DNA from: DASPKX01 sp035627835
Lineage (GTDB): Bacteria; Verrucomicrobiota; Verrucomicrobiia; Limisphaerales; SXQI01
DNA: 64,000 nucleotides
Assembly: GCA_035627835.1 (NCBI GenBank)
Contig: DASPKX010000025.1
Span: 12,470-76,469 of the forward strand
Reading direction: 5' to 3'
Below, piece after piece: positions 1 to 15,000 of the stretch. The notes under the pieces were generated by a model, which saw only the letters and a list, made by a program, of their open reading frames with translations, did no database searches and was not told the DNA's origin. A program made the translations under genes and the position numbers. The first letter of the stretch is position 1; each line of letters starts with the position of its first letter.

Positions 1-3000
1 CCGGTAAAGGTTGTTCCGCCAGCGGCAGCCTTGATCTTCTTTGAGAAGCCGTTGAAGCCGGAGATAAAGTTTGCGCTAGGTTTCGCGCGAATAAGGATCG
101 GAACACGAATGGTGGTTTTCGCGGGAAGGACATCAATCATGTCCACTAGCGGTTTGATTTCGAAGTGCTCATTTTCGGGCACTACCACGGAGACGCGCTC
201 GGCGGCGATTAAGCCGTGATTGGTGACACGAATGTCGATCTGGGTGTCCTCGCCTTCAACAACGACAGGCAGCAGCATTGGATTCTCGATGGTGACCACC
301 GGGATCGGAACTTCCGTTTCGAAAACGGACTCCAGAACGACACGATAGCGGTCTTCAATCTGTGTCGGAACCACAGTCCAGCGGTATGACACCGTCTGGC
401 GATCAATGAAGACAGTCATGTTGGTGCTCAATCCAGGGACGACGGTGACAGGCGCGCGGTAAGTGCCGTGGTTGCGAGCGCTAACGGTGAGTTGGTAAGT
501 CCCTTCCATCAGGTTCGTGAGGTTCACGATGCCGGTGTTGTCAGTCGTCGCGAGAGAGACGGTTTCGCCAGTCAGACCATCGGTGAGGCGGACTTCAGCG
601 CCCTCAACGCGCGGCGCTCCAGCGACATGGAACGTGAAGTCATCTGTGACTTCGACCGAGATGTCTCCGCGGGCTTCGGACAATGCGCGGAATCGGAATG
701 GCACCGTGAGACTGACGCCGGTGCCATTAATGACCAGGCTGCCGTCGTAACGGAGGAGCGGGAGATCGGCCGCTGGGTTCAACGCGAGAACGATATTGCG
801 CTTCTCGCCAGGGAGCAGTGACGGCTGATTCGTTTCAGTCACCGCGCTCAGCCATGGAACGGCAGGAAGCAGAACCTGCATCGGCCCGGACGCCGCGCCG
901 CCAAGATTTGCCAATTCGAATTCAACGAAGGTCTTACGGCCGCGCAGCATTCCTTTCTCAAGGAAACCGGGGTTGGCAGTGAGGGTCGCCGTTTGCGGCG
1001 CAACGGTCAGGTCTATCGGTATGATTGCGGTGGCGCCTTCATCCGAGGTGATCCTCATCGAAGCGCGCAGGCGCAGGGCGGATGGGATCTGACCAACGGT
1101 GATTGTGTAGTTGAGTTTAGCGCTTGCGAGAGGCTCCAGACGGTTCGTTGTGGTGGGGCTGATCTGGATGTAATCCGGCAGGTCGAGGAACTCGAACTGG
1201 AAGTCGTTGAGCGGAATTTCGCTCAGGTTTTCAATATTCAGCTCACCGTTGTAGCTGGACATTGGGAACATTCGGGTAGTGAGCTGCCCTTCGACAAAGC
1301 GCATGCCGATCAGTTGCAACGAATCGTCCAGAATATCCTCCTCGACGCCAGGGTGATCAGCAGCCAGGCGAACCTGCCCAGCTTCATTGGAGAGCGGTTG
1401 GAAGTTGGTTGCGAACTGGCCGTTGGCATCCGTGCGGACAGTGATGACGCGGCGGGTGCCTTTCACCAGCACGCGCACAGTCACGAGCGCAAATGGCGCC
1501 GGCTCTCCAGTGCCGCTCTTATAGGCGCGGCCACGCAGCGGAATCGTTGTTCCGCTCAAAGCGAGGCTGACGTCGGTCTCAACTTCAGCACGGTATGCGG
1601 GAGCAACAGTGACTGGCGTTGTCGCAACTAGCGTGTTGTTTCGTGAAGATCCCTCTGTGACCGAATCGTTCGAATCCGTCACAACCATCAGGTAATACTG
1701 GCCTGGTGTTGTTGGGAGCTGAACGCTGATGTTCTTCTCGTAGCTCGCGCCGACGGCGAGCGGAGTAACGCCGGAGTATGACCCCACAAACTGCGGGTTC
1801 GCGCCATTCGCTGAGCTGGAGATGTAAACGCGATCCACCCACGAATTCGTTGCAGGCGCAATGCCGTCATTGCTCACTTTGTAAGTGGCTTGAACGCTCG
1901 CGGCGGTCTCACCGGAAGCCACCGTTGAAATCTGAATTGGACGGAGGTCTGGAAGGTCTATGTCCGACACATTGATAGCCCCCACGCCAGATGTGTAACC
2001 ACCGGCGGCTGCCGTCACGCTGACGCGTTGAATCCCATCTGGAGTTCCGTCTGGAACACCGGTGATAGTGAATCGTGCGCTTTGCGAGCCGTTCGGAATA
2101 GTGATCTGTGCTGGCACTGTCGCCTCGGAAAGGTCGCCGCTCGACAGTGTGACCACGAGATCTCCAGTTGGTGTTGTGTTGCGCGAAACGGTGCCCTCAG
2201 CAGAGCCGTTCTCAGAGAGCAGGTCGTTGTCGAAAGCCACTTTCAACGTCGGCCCGTCGTCATCGGTAATGTTCAACGTTGCGCTAGCGGAACCAGCCTG
2301 AATTGGCGTTTGGAAAAGACCGTCCGTGTAGAAGGCGGTGAGGGTGACGGAACGGTTCCCATCCACTTGATCATTGTTTGCCACACAAACGGGCACGGTT
2401 GCGGTCGTCTCGTTGGCTGGAATGGTGACGTGCTGCGGAACTGTTGCCGCGGAGGTGTTCGAGCTGTGCAGGACAATTCGAATCGCTTCTGGCGAGGCCT
2501 GCGGGCGAGCCACGATTGCTTCGGTGGCTGGATTAGCCGCGCCTTCGGAGACAGTCGGATCCACCATGGTCAACGTGAGCGCTCCCAGGTCGTCATCAAC
2601 AACTTCCACGGCGTGGGACACGGAAGCATACCCATGCACGCTTGGAGTGATGGTCACTGGCGCGGTGCGGTTCGGGACGGTGTTGTCTACCACGCTCAGG
2701 AAGAAGTTCACCGTCGTCTGGCCTGCAGGAATGGTGACGTTTGCGGGAACCGTCACGCGCGCTGGATCAGTGCTGACGAGGGCCACTGTAAGCGGTGAGC
2801 CAAGATTGGCGTTGCGGCGAAGCATAACCGTTGCGGCGTTCGCGCCCGCGTTTTCACTGACAGTGTCTGTGGTTATAAGAACATAAACCGTGGGCTGGTC
2901 GATATTCTTCACCAGCAACGCATGCGCGCCGGGCTGATACCCGCCTGCGCTCGCGCTGATGTTCACCGAAATGTCTGTGTCAGCGAACTGATCTTCGACC

Positions 3001-6000
3001 GCCCCGATTGGGAAAGTGACTGACGCAGCTCCAGCTGGAATGGTCACACTCGCCGGGACCGAGGCCTCGCTAGAGGCGCTGCTTGCCAGATTGACTACCA
3101 ACGCGGAGGAGTCGCCTCCATTGCGAGTGACAGTGCCGATGGCTGCTTGCGGGCCGCTGTTCTCCAGCACAACTGTGCGGGAGAGCGTCACCTGCAGCTG
3201 CAGCGGAATATTCAAGGTCGAGCTGCTGACGCTCACGTTGTTATCCTCATCCGATTCGAAGACGGCGTTATTGGCATCCGTGCGTATAACGATCGATTTG
3301 GCGCCGGCGCCGAAGCGGGGCAGTGTCACTGATTGCGTGCGGATGAGGGAACTGTTTGCAGCCAGCGTGTTCGTGAAAGTAAATGTTGCGAGAAGCTCGT
3401 CGTTCCCGACGGTCGCATCGGACGAAAGGAACACCTGCTCCGTCCAAACGCCTGAAGCGGCAGCGGCGCCACGGTTGGTGAGGGTCCAACGGAGTTGAAC
3501 TGGCTCAGCAGATGCCGCGGCCCCTGGCGCGAGGATTTCGGAGACGAAGAGATCGGCGGCTGGAGCAAGCGTGGAGGTGGCTTGGATGCGGGCGATGTTA
3601 TTCGCCTCCGCATCGAACCCGTTCTTGTGCTCAAACACTGAATTCTGAGAATCAGTGATCACCACCACTTCAAGCGTGCCGACGCCTGCATTTCCGTTCG
3701 GAAGAGTCACGGTGGCCTGCCGTGACAAGCCTGTGTTAGCGGCGATTGGAGCGGAGGCGGACACTTCGGCATTCACGAGGGTGTCGAGCAACACGGCTCC
3801 TGTGCTGTTATTCAGCACCCGAACGCGTTCAGAAAACGCCCCGGTAATTGCCGCGGAGCCGTTGTTGAAGCTGGTCCAGGTGATCGTCACCGCGGCCCCG
3901 GACACGGGTGATGTTGGAGAAATCTGCAGGTTCCTAACCTCCAGGTCGGGGTAGTTGCCGATGGTTGAGGTGACGTTTTGCGCGAAGAGGTTGTTCGCCT
4001 CACCGTTGGGGCTTTGCTCAGTCAGTTGGTTGTAGACATCAGCGATGATCCGCACCTGCAGGGAGCCGACTGCGGACGGTCCTTGCGGCAACTGAATACG
4101 GGCTTCGCGCGCGACGGAAGCCCCAGCGGCCAGCGGGCCACGCACGGCCGCATCGTACTGCACGAAGGCTTCGCCGAGCGCGACGCCTGCTGCAGCGTTG
4201 GTGACTTGGACGTAATCATACCAGGAGCTGGCAGTAGCGCCGTCCGCGATGTTGGTGTCGTTCCAGCGCACAACCAACTCTGATCCAGAAGTGATGGTGG
4301 CGGGCAGAATGGTGACATTCGCGATTGCCAGGTCTGGGGCTTTGATCGTCGTAAATGTCGACGTTGCGGAGATAGACTCGTTGCCTGCCTGGTCGCGGCT
4401 GCGAGCCCGGAATTGGTACGAAGCCTCCGGATTAAGACCGGTCACGAGAACGCGGTGATTCGTGACCAGCGCAGCCGAGAACGGCGTCATGCGGCCAAAT
4501 GAACCCGATGGGCCAAACTCAACCTGCGAACTTGCCGGCTCGGTTGTGGTCCAGGTAATGACGGCATTCACGGACCCCGGGCTGCTCGCCAGCGCGGCAA
4601 TCGTTGGGGCCACCGCATCGACAACGATGAGCGCGGCATTGGTTCCCCTCATCGCTGCGCCTTCGATGTCCACCGCGCCTGAAACGTGGAGCTGGTTCGT
4701 GCCATCCACTCCAGGAACAAATGTGATGAGTCGGCTGCGGAAGGTGTCGTTCGTCAGCCACAAACCGTCGCCTGCAACGATTGGGTTCGTCCCGCCACTC
4801 AGATTCGTCAGTGTCAGGACTGGAAACACATTGGTGTCCATCGGGCGGTTGAACTGCAGCGTCAGGAAGAAGTTTGCGGTCGCGGGCACCGGATTCGGGA
4901 TATTGCCGCGCACGTCCACCAGAGTTGGGAAAAGGCTGCGAGAACTATATTCAGCCACGAAGTTCATGGTGGTCGGATCTTCAGTGCGCACAATCAGGCT
5001 TAAGTTGCGGTTCGTGTCAGCCACCGCGCCATTGAGGAGGTAACGTTTGAAGGTATAAATCGTCTCGTTGTTCGTGATGCTTAATGGGGCGCTTAAAGTG
5101 AGCGTGTCTCCATTCGTGTAAACGCCAGCCCCGCTGACGCTGGCCACGCCGGCAGGATCGCTGGCCGTTGTGACGGTGTGAACAAGGTTCGTCGCTTCGA
5201 ACTCCGCAGTGAGGTCACGGTTCGTCACGATGTTCAGCGAAAGTGTGGCCGCCGTGGAAAGCTCAGCATCGCCTTCCATCCAGCGGGTGAAGCGATAACC
5301 GAATTTCGCCTGCGCGCTCAGATTGGCCGTGGAGCCATAATTGTAGTTCCCCGCGCCGGTGATGATCCCGGAGTTGGCTGGCGCGGTGGTCACGGTCACT
5401 GGGAAGCTTGGCAAACGGAAGTTCGCCACAAGGTTACGGTTCGTGCGAATCGTGAAGGTGTAGGAAGCGTTCGCGCTTTGAACCAGGCCGTTTTCCGTCC
5501 AGTTAAAGAAAGCATATGGGAGCTGATCCTGTTTGGCCGCAGCCGTCACAGTCACAGAATCGCCATCCAGAAACTCCCCGGAGCCTGAGACAGTTCCCCC
5601 GGCGACAGGGCTCGCGGCCAGGTTCACCGCAAAACGCGCAAGAATGGTGAACTGCGTCTTAAAGGTGTTCGCCTCCGCGGCTGTGTGGCCAGCGACACTG
5701 TATTCGAAGAGCGCGTCCTCGCTGTCCGTCGTGACCGCCACTTCATAGACGCCGGGCGAGGTGGCGCTGACCGTTGTGGAGCGGTTTGTCACGCCGCCCG
5801 GATCGAGATTGGCGCTCAGAGCCAGCTCCTCATTCAGGGCAATGGTTCCTGTGCGAGTGTTGCGCACGATAATGCGCTCCTTCGCGCCTGCGCCTGCTGT
5901 GAGGGAACCACGATTGGCGGTGACCCAGTTGATTGTAAAATTGTTTGTGTCGAGAGTTGTCACGCTTAACCCCTCGACAACCAGGTCGGCATAGGGGGCG

Positions 6001-9000
6001 CGGGTGACGGTGAATGGCGCGGCGGATGCAGTCACATTGTCGCCTTCAAGGACGAACTCATTAACAGCGTTGCCAATGTCAGTCTGCACAATGACGTAGA
6101 AACTCCCCTGTATCCCGTGAGGCAACCTATTGGTGGTCGTGACAGTGTATGATGCGCCAGAAGCTAAACCAGTGGAGCGCAAGAATGAGCCGAAGGGCAA
6201 ATCGTCAGCATCGCCAATAGTCGTGTTCAACGAGAGCACGGCGCGATCGGTCCAACCAACCGCGGGAGCTGGGCTCGATCCTAGGTTTTGGACTACGTAC
6301 GAGAAGCTGATTTCCTGGCCACTTTGGATACCTGCAGATGAAGGACTGTTAACGCTAGTAATCTGAAGGTTGGGGAAGTCTACGCTTCCCGTAGGCACAG
6401 CCTGCACATCCAGAACATATGAATAGTTTATCCCACTCTGGACTGAAGCACCGCGAACGACAGCGTAGTAGAGCCCGTCGTTGGTGATTCGGATTTCTGC
6501 GACCCCGTCGGAGGGCCGACCATTGCTCGTTTCGTGAGCAGGGCCGCCGTCCGCCTTGTAAAGGCTCACAATCGGGGACAACAGGGAACCTGACGGAAGC
6601 CTTGCGGACAAAAACACAGTCGACCCATTTGTCACGTGCCCTATAGCGATGTAGTCAAGGTCACCATTTTGGCGAATATAACCAGCAATTGCACCGAACT
6701 TGGTATCCCCACTCGCGGCCAGCGACAGCGTCGTGGCATTGGCAATGCTGTCATTCCCCTCTTCTTCGAAAGCAACAGGGGCAGCCACGGTTGCCAGGCG
6801 GAAGCGATATTCACCAAAGAAGTTGTCATACGCGCGCACGCGCAGGCGATAAGTTCCGCCCACAGGAAGGGTCACCGACGCCTGGCCGAAGCCGTTGTCG
6901 CTTTCACTCACGATTTCAGAAAGGACGACCGAGCCATGTTCCGTTTCGATTTGCCAGCGGAGTTGGCTGTTCCCCTGGTTATTCAAGCTTTCGAAAGACA
7001 GGAGGAGTTGGTCGCCAGGGGTTGCAGCAAAAGTCCACCAATCCACGTCCGAGGCGCTGGAGAGATGGCCGCGGCCCTGCGCCGCCCGGTAACCGGGCAG
7101 TTGCTCAACGAGAACGAGGCTGGTGCCGTTGGTTGCCTGATCGTTGGAACGATTTTCCAACACGAACCCGGGGATCGGGCTGATGGTGAAGAACTGTTCG
7201 GCAGGGACGACTGCGTTCCCAAAGGTGTCGGTCAGGCCGGAGGCGCGGAAGCGATACGAGCCAGGCTGCAGCGGGCCATCGGTGACCTGCAAGCTCACGG
7301 TGAGCCCCGTGGTGTAGTTCGCGTTGCTTACCGTGTAGAACTCATCGTCCGCAGTGTCGAATTGCGCGTCAGCGCCCGAGGCGCGGAGTTCGTACGAGCT
7401 GGAGCTGCGCACGGTCGCGGAGTCCATGTCCTCCGCAAAATAGAGCGTGAATCCATTGATCAGCTGCGTCGTGTTCCCGCCCAAAGCGGCGAGGGTATTC
7501 GAGACGATTGTCGGCGCAATTGAGTCGGTGGTGCGAACGTCCAGGATATACTGGGACGCAAGACCCTGGCCTGAGGTAAAGCCACGCAAGTCGCTGGACA
7601 CCCAGACTGGATTGTTCGCGAGCAAGCCATTGTTCTGGCCGAGGGTGTCGGCAGCCACATTCCCCTGCCCTTCGTCAAACTTCCAGTAGCCGAGCAATCC
7701 TGCAGACGCTGGAGAAACGCCGTTCATTCCGGCAGCAATCTCGGCTTGCGTCAGCGCAATATTCCAAAGGCGGACTTCATCGATCGACCCATCAAATGCA
7801 TACACAAGGTTGCCAGACTCGTCCTCAGCGCCGATGCGGAATGGGTGCGAGTCATAGCCGATGCTGACGGTCGCGCTGGAACTGGCAACAAGCTGGCCAT
7901 CGATATACAGAGCGTGGGTGTTCGCATCATCGTCATAGGTGTAAGCGAGATGATGCCATTGGCTAAAGTTCGGCTGCCAATTGAAGGCAAGCATTGGGTT
8001 CGCAGAGCCATGGATGCCGCTGCTGGCGCGGAGCTGCCCATCCTGATGCCAGATAACAAATGAATTGTAGAAGCTGTTTCCAATGGTGCGGCCAAATGGA
8101 ACTTTGAGGCCGCCCGTTGAGGCGAACTTCACCCACCCTTCCATGGTCAGGTTGCGCGGGCGGAGTGCGGGAGCGTCTGGGATATCCACATAGGAGCCGC
8201 CGCTGAAGCGCAAGGCATTGTTCTGGCCACCACCAAATGACAGAGCAGGACCGATCCCATCGGCGCGGACGCGCGCATAATAACTCGCGTTAACGCCCGC
8301 CGGAGCAGTGAACAGAAGGTTTGTGGTCGCGAGCGGCGCGTTCGTGAGCAAGGTTCCGTTTGCACCCAGAATCTCGATGACGTTTGCCAGGCTGCTCGTG
8401 CCTGGGCGGCGAAGTCCCAGGCGAACGGTAGTTCCCTCGCCGAGGTTCCCGAGGCTGAAAACATCCGCAGGATCGTCAAGGCCAAGGTAGCCGTGAACCG
8501 CTGCCACGCGGCTGTTCCCTTCCGCAAAGAAGGTTAGCGGATCCGCTTCAGCAATCGTTTCATTCTCCACTTGCTCAGCAAGCAGCGGTGGCGTCGCCAC
8601 GCTGACGCGCATGCGGTATTCGCCGTAGTAAACGTGGTTGTACGAGACCTGAACAGCAAAGGTCCCGCTCATCGGTGCGATGAACGGTTCAGATTCGCCG
8701 TGCCCATCGGATGTTGCGTAGAAGTAAGTGATGCGGTCACCGTCAGGTTGATAAATCTGGTAGAGCAAGCCGCTGTTTGCCGGGGCGCCGGGGTTCTCGA
8801 CGGCAACCGTGATTCGCTCACCAGCCTTGGCGGAGAAGCTCCACCAATCCACATCGTTTTGAGTGGAGAGATTGCCCCGTGCCCAACCATTTCGGAGGCC
8901 GCTGCCGACAGGATCAGCCGCCAAAGTCACAGAACCATTGCCCAGCATCATTCCCACCGAGTGACCCCAATAATTAGCGGTCGCAATGTCTTGAATCCCA

Positions 9001-12000
9001 TCGGCATTGAAGTCGCCGACGGTCAAAGCAATCGGATTGTTGCCGCTCGCGTACACTGCGGGGGAATAGAACGACCCATCGCCGCGTCCCAAAACGACCA
9101 CAACTCGTGAGTTGCCATAGCTCGGCACGAGAAGGTCGGCGTTGCCGTCGCTATCCACATCCGCAGTCACTAATTGGTATGCGTCTGAAGTGCCCGCGGC
9201 GAAACTCGCTGCCGTCGCGAAGCCGCCACTGGCTTGCGCGAGGAACACACTGATCGTGTTCACCCCAGCGTTCATGGTCGCGATATCCTTTCGCCCGTCC
9301 TCGTTGAAGTCAGAGATCACGATGCCTCTGGGGGCGGACGGAGTGTTCAGTGTGCCGCCGGAGCTGAAAGAGCCGTCCCCGTTGCCGAGGAGGATCGTCA
9401 CGGTGTCGGAATGCCAGTTGGCAACTGCCAAATCCGCTTTCCCGTCCGCGTTGATGTCAGAGACCGCGAGAGCTGACGGGCCGTTGCCAGCCGCGACATA
9501 TGACACTGCTGCAAAGGAACCATCTCCGTTGCCCAGCGCAATGCCGACATTGGCTGAGGAATAATTCGCGGTCGCAAGGTCAGGCTTCCCGTCGGAGTTG
9601 AAGTCAGCGATCACCACACCGCGAGGATTTGACGACACCGGCACATGAGCCACCGCCTGGAAGGATCCATCACCGTTCCCCATGAGGAGGTGCACGGCCT
9701 GGCCGTGATAAGCAGCAAACGCAATGTCGAGGGCGCCATCTGCATCCAGATCCGCGACGGCAACGCTGATAACCCCTTGCCCGGCGGGATATGTTCCCGC
9801 GAGGTTGAAGGTGCCGTCGCCGTTGCCGAGGTAGATGCCCGCGTTATTCCACCCGTGATTGCCGAGAACGGCATCGAGTTTGCCGTCACCGTTGAAATCC
9901 GCGCTTGCGATGGCCCACGGGTTTTCACCCGATGAAGCGGAGTTGCCAATAAACCTGAAGGATCCGTCGGAGACGCCGGTAACGGGCCCAAGTTTGATGG
10001 CGGTGGCCATGCTGTCGTTGGCGCCGAGTTCAAGCACGTAGCCGTCAACGCCAGCGACGACAAATTCGCGGACGTATGCTTCAAGCAAAGGCGAAGCAGC
10101 TTTGTCCTGCAGGTTAGTAGTTATCGTAAACCGGTATTTGCCTGGGTGCAGCGGAGTGCTCGTGATGAAGAACGAGGCGTTCAGGCCGGTGGTGTATGCG
10201 CTTGGCGCTACATTATGCACGACATCATCAGCGTCACCGAAAATGCCGTTCACACCCGCCGAACGGAGTTCGTAGGTGGCCGGATCGACCACTGTTGAAG
10301 CCAGCATATCTTCGGAGAACCGAATCGAGAATGACGGGTGAACAAAAATGTTCGTGGATCCTTCCGCAGGCAGGTTCACAGATATAATGCTCGGCGGAGT
10401 TGGATCGCCTAAATCGATAGAAACGAGGTATTGGGCAAACAACCCGCGCGGCGCGGCGTCGGCCGGGCCTTGCGTAGTCCAACTGACCCCACCCGCCAAG
10501 GTGCCGTTGAAGCCGTTCGTGCTTAAATCAGCGACGGTTGTCCCGCTGCCTTCGGCGAACTTCCAGAGACCTTTAAGACCGGCTTCGCCACCGGTAAGGT
10601 CAGCGCTTGCATTCGCGACAATCTCTTCAGCCGTGAGTGGTCGCGACCAAATCCGAACGTCATCAATCAATCCGGGAAAATAGTTTCCGCAGCAGCTCTC
10701 GCCGCCGATCCATGTCCCACCAGCGTAAGGAGCCCAATCAGCGGCTACAGCGGCCGAAGCACGGAGTTGGCCATCGACATAGAGACGTGCTGTGGTTCCG
10801 TCAGAAGCAGCAGCGACATGATACCAGCGGTCCAGGTCGAAGTTGAAGCCGGCCGGCACAGTGGCATTGCAGGCGCCGCCAGCGGGGCGCACGTGCATAG
10901 CAAATTGCCGATCAAGAATTGCAATGCCCCAATCCTGGCAGTTGCCCATCCCGCCCACGATCGTCCTCCGGCCGCTCACGTAGGCGGAAGGCCGCACCCA
11001 CGCTTCTGCGCTCCAATTTTTACCGGCATTCCAATTTCCAACCGCAACCCGGCCACTGCCGCCGTCAAAGGAGAGGTAAGTGGAATCCTGTCCAGTGCGG
11101 GAAGGACCAGCGCGTGTGACGCGGAACTTGTAAGCGCCCTCCTGCCCATCCGGGATAATATACTGGGCGCTCAGCGAGCCTGGCGGGGTGGACGTAACAA
11201 CCGTGTTCGCTCCATCGTAAATTTCAACCACTGGAGCGATTCCGCTCAGCGCCGGACGTTTCAGCTCCAGAGTAATGGCTGTGCCTGCCGACAGGTTGCC
11301 AAGATTATAGAAATCACCGGAACTGTCCCACGCGTCGAAGTACGCGAGCACCGACCCGCGCTGGTGGCCTGCCTGCAAGGTGAGCGTCGGGGTGTTGAGC
11401 TGGCTGACACCGTTGTTCGGCTCCGACTCGAGATTTGTCGGCGCTGGAGCAAGCGTCACGCGGAACCGGTATTCGCCCCCATAAGCTTCGTTGCGGCTTA
11501 CGCGAATCGTGTAAGTCCCGTCCACCGGCAAAACCAGCCCGGTGTGTCCGACACCATAGCTGTCTGTGTAGAAGTAGGTGATCCGCTCCTGGTTTGGAGC
11601 GTAGATCTCGTAAAGAAGCGATGTGCTTTGGGGCACGCCAAGATTCTCAGAGGCAATTGCTAGACGCTCGCCAGCCTTGGCGCTGAAGCTCCAATAATCC
11701 TGGTCACCTGGAACCCCAAGGTTCCCGCGCGCGCTGCTGAGGCGCAGACCGGTAGCTGCATCCAGCGTGAGGTTGGCCGTTGGCTGGCCCAGCAGGATGC
11801 TCATGGAACCGCCCCAGTAATTAGCTGTCGCAACATCAAGGCGTCCGTCGTTATTCACATCACCCGCCGCAACGCTGATCGGATGCTGCGCGCCACCATT
11901 AACGTAGACTGGGAAGGTCGAGGCCGAGCTGAGCAAGCCATTGCCGAGACCGAAGAAGACATTCACATAGCTGTGCCCGTAATTGGCGACCAAAGCATCT

Positions 12001-15000
12001 GGTTTGGAGTCGCCGTTAACGTCCGCACTGATCAGGTCATACGGATCAGATGTGCCAGCGGCAAAGCTGCCTTTGTTTGTGAGCGAGCCTGTTCCCAGGT
12101 TGATGAGATAGGTGATGGAATTCTGACCCGCATTCAGGCTCAGCACATCCGGCCATGTGTCGGCGTTTAGATCGGCAATTGCCACAGACCGAGGTGTGCT
12201 CTGAACGTCGTAGAACACCGCGGGAGAGAAGGATCCATCGCCGTTGCCATTGAGCACAGCGACCTTGTGGCCTGACGCATTGGCAACGACCAGATCTGTC
12301 AAACCATCCTTATTCAAGTCACCCACGCTGATTGCGTATGGCCCGTTGCCCGCTGGGAAATTAGTCGAGGGCGCAAAACTCCCATCGCCATTGCCAATTA
12401 ACACCGAGACATTGCCTGATCCCTCATTGGCAGAGACCAGATCAGGAATCGTATCGGCGTTGAAATGGCCGATCGCTACGGAGCGCGGGTTGGAACCTGT
12501 GCTGAAATTTGTGAGCGGACCGAAAAGCCCGTTCCCTTCCCCGAGGCGGACGCTCAGAGCCGCGCTATAGTACGCGCTGACGACCACATCCTGCTTGTTG
12601 TCACCGTTGAGGTCGGCAATCGCCAGATCGATCGGGCCAGACGCGGTGGAGTAATTCGTCAAGCGGGTGAAAGTCCCATCCCCGGCTCCCATCATGACGC
12701 TAAAGTTGTGGCTGTTGTGCGAACCCACAATCGCGTCCAGGTTCGAATCGTTGTTCAAATGCGCAAGGCCGATGCCCCAAGGGTTGGAAGACTCCGTGCC
12801 TGTGGAGTTGCCCATTCTTAAGGTGCCGTCCGCAGCGGCTGTCACATTGGTGCCGAGCAACACCGCGGTGGCGAAACTGCCGTTCTCGCGCGTCTCAGGA
12901 ATGAACCCATCCACACCCGCCACAACAAAGGTGCGGACGACCGGAGCAGCAAGTGAGTTGGAGAATCGGTCCTTGAGAGCGGTTGAAATCGTGAAGCGAT
13001 AAGCGCCGGGAGCGAGCGGGTCCGTCAACACTGTGAAGGAGCCGCTGAGACCGGAATATGCGTCAGGGCGAATGGCGTAAGGCTCATCGTCGCCCGTGTC
13101 GAACGAGCCGTCAGCGCCAGCGGAGACAAGGGTGTAATTTGTCCCTTCCATCACAGTCGCGGCAGTCATTTCCTCCGAGAACGAGATGGTGAATGAAGGT
13201 GAAACCAGGGTGTTCGTTGAGCCTTCTGAAGGGAGGGAAATGCCAGTGATACGGGGAGCGGTCGTGTCCGACAGTTCAATCGTGAGCGCGTACTGCGCGA
13301 ACATGCCTGGATATACGATGTCCTTAGCCGGGATCCAACGAGTGTCACCACCGCGTGTGCCGGTGCGGCCTTGGGTCGAGCTGTCCGCTGCGGCCGAGCC
13401 TGTGCCTTCATCGAATTTCCAATAGCCAACCAAGCCTGGTTCTGTGCCAGCCAATGGCGCGCCCAGAGAGGTGCGAATCTCCTCCTCAGTCCGAGCAACA
13501 TTCCAGACGCGCACTTCATCCAAGCCGCCGGCCCACCATTCCGTGTGGGAGGAATATTGCTGGCCAATCAGAAGGCCCTCACCAGCGGCAGGGTTTGGAA
13601 TCGGGCTGTTTAAACGCGCGCGTAAAATGCCATCCACATACAACGAGGTGTTGGTCCCCGTCTTCACGACCGCGAAATGGTGCCAACCGTGCCATGGATA
13701 AAGAACCCCAGTGTTGCCCCAACCGTCACCAGCGCGAATGTTGCCGCTCGAATCGTGGCCGAGGTAGAAGGCATTCCCTGCGGTGCCTTGCGCAACCATT
13801 TCCCGGTAACCGCCACCGATGCCATTGAAGGCCCACGCTTCCACCGTGAAATCTCCGCTGGAAGGGATAACCGGCGCGCCGATAGCCACATCGTCCCCGT
13901 TCCCATCAAGGTAAAGCGCGCTGTTGTTTTGTCCGCCAAACTCAGGGGCGGAAAGCGGCCACTGATGCGCCGCATGCGCCGTGCGAGCGTAGAACACACC
14001 TTCCTTCTCCAAGGGCACAGTGTAAGAGAGGTTCGTCTCACCAGGAGCGGTGTTCGTCACAGCAACCCCGGTCTTATCCACGATTTCCATGTAAGCAGGG
14101 AAACCGCTGTTGGCCGGCTGCCGCATGGAAATATTCAATGTCGCTCCAACACCGAGATTCCCCACCCGGAAGTAATCGCCAGGACTGTCGCTCAGCGAGT
14201 GATACCCCCACACGCGCGCCACACCGGTCGAACCATCGATGTCCAGCACGGGTGTGCCCGCTTCATTGATATTATTGTTGGCTAGCTTCTCCAACTCGTA
14301 TGCGTTCGGAATCAGCGAGACCCTAAAACGATATTCGCCGCGGTAGGCATGCCATTCCGCAACGCGGATGTAGTGAACACCCGACGCCGTCAGTGTGATT
14401 GGCGAGCTTTGGCCGTATCCTTCATTCGCAGGATTGAAGGAGGTGATTCGTGCTCCATCTGGCCCGTAAATTTCCCAATTTAGCCCGCTGCTCCAATTGA
14501 ACGGGAAGCTCTCCACAGCCAGGTGCAAGCGATCGCCCGCATTCGCGGTGAAGTGCCAATAATCCAGGTCGGCGCTCGATGAAATCGTTCCCCGCCCGCC
14601 ACCCATGCGAACACCTGCAATAATTGCGTCTTCGGTGAGCGTCTCCGTCTCGCGACCCATGAGCAAGCTCAGGAACCCAGGGCTGCCGCCGTTATGCTGC
14701 GAGCTGATAATGTCCAGACGCGCGTCCCCATTAATGTCCGCAACCGTCACTCCGATTGGGTTGCCGGTCAGGGTATAACCAGCCGAGCCTTCGAACGCGC
14801 CATTTCCTTTCCCAAGGAAAACATTAACGCGGCTGTTCCCGTAATTGGCGATGGCTATATCCAAACGGCCGTCATTATTAAAATCGGCGCTTGTGATGTC
14901 GTAAGGGTCGGACGTGTTTGCCAGGTAGCTCGTGGGTTCATGGAAGGTTCCGTCACCCCCGCCGAGCAGCACACTGAAGCTGTTCACGCCCGCGTTGATG

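Noticed and set aside
10767..11663. A 298-residue plus-strand frame, and others such as 6636-7523, within the first 18.9 kb
   Set aside because: They lie opposite the giant minus-strand gene, whose translation is clearly domain-like; the plus-strand products show no motif and are antisense shadows.
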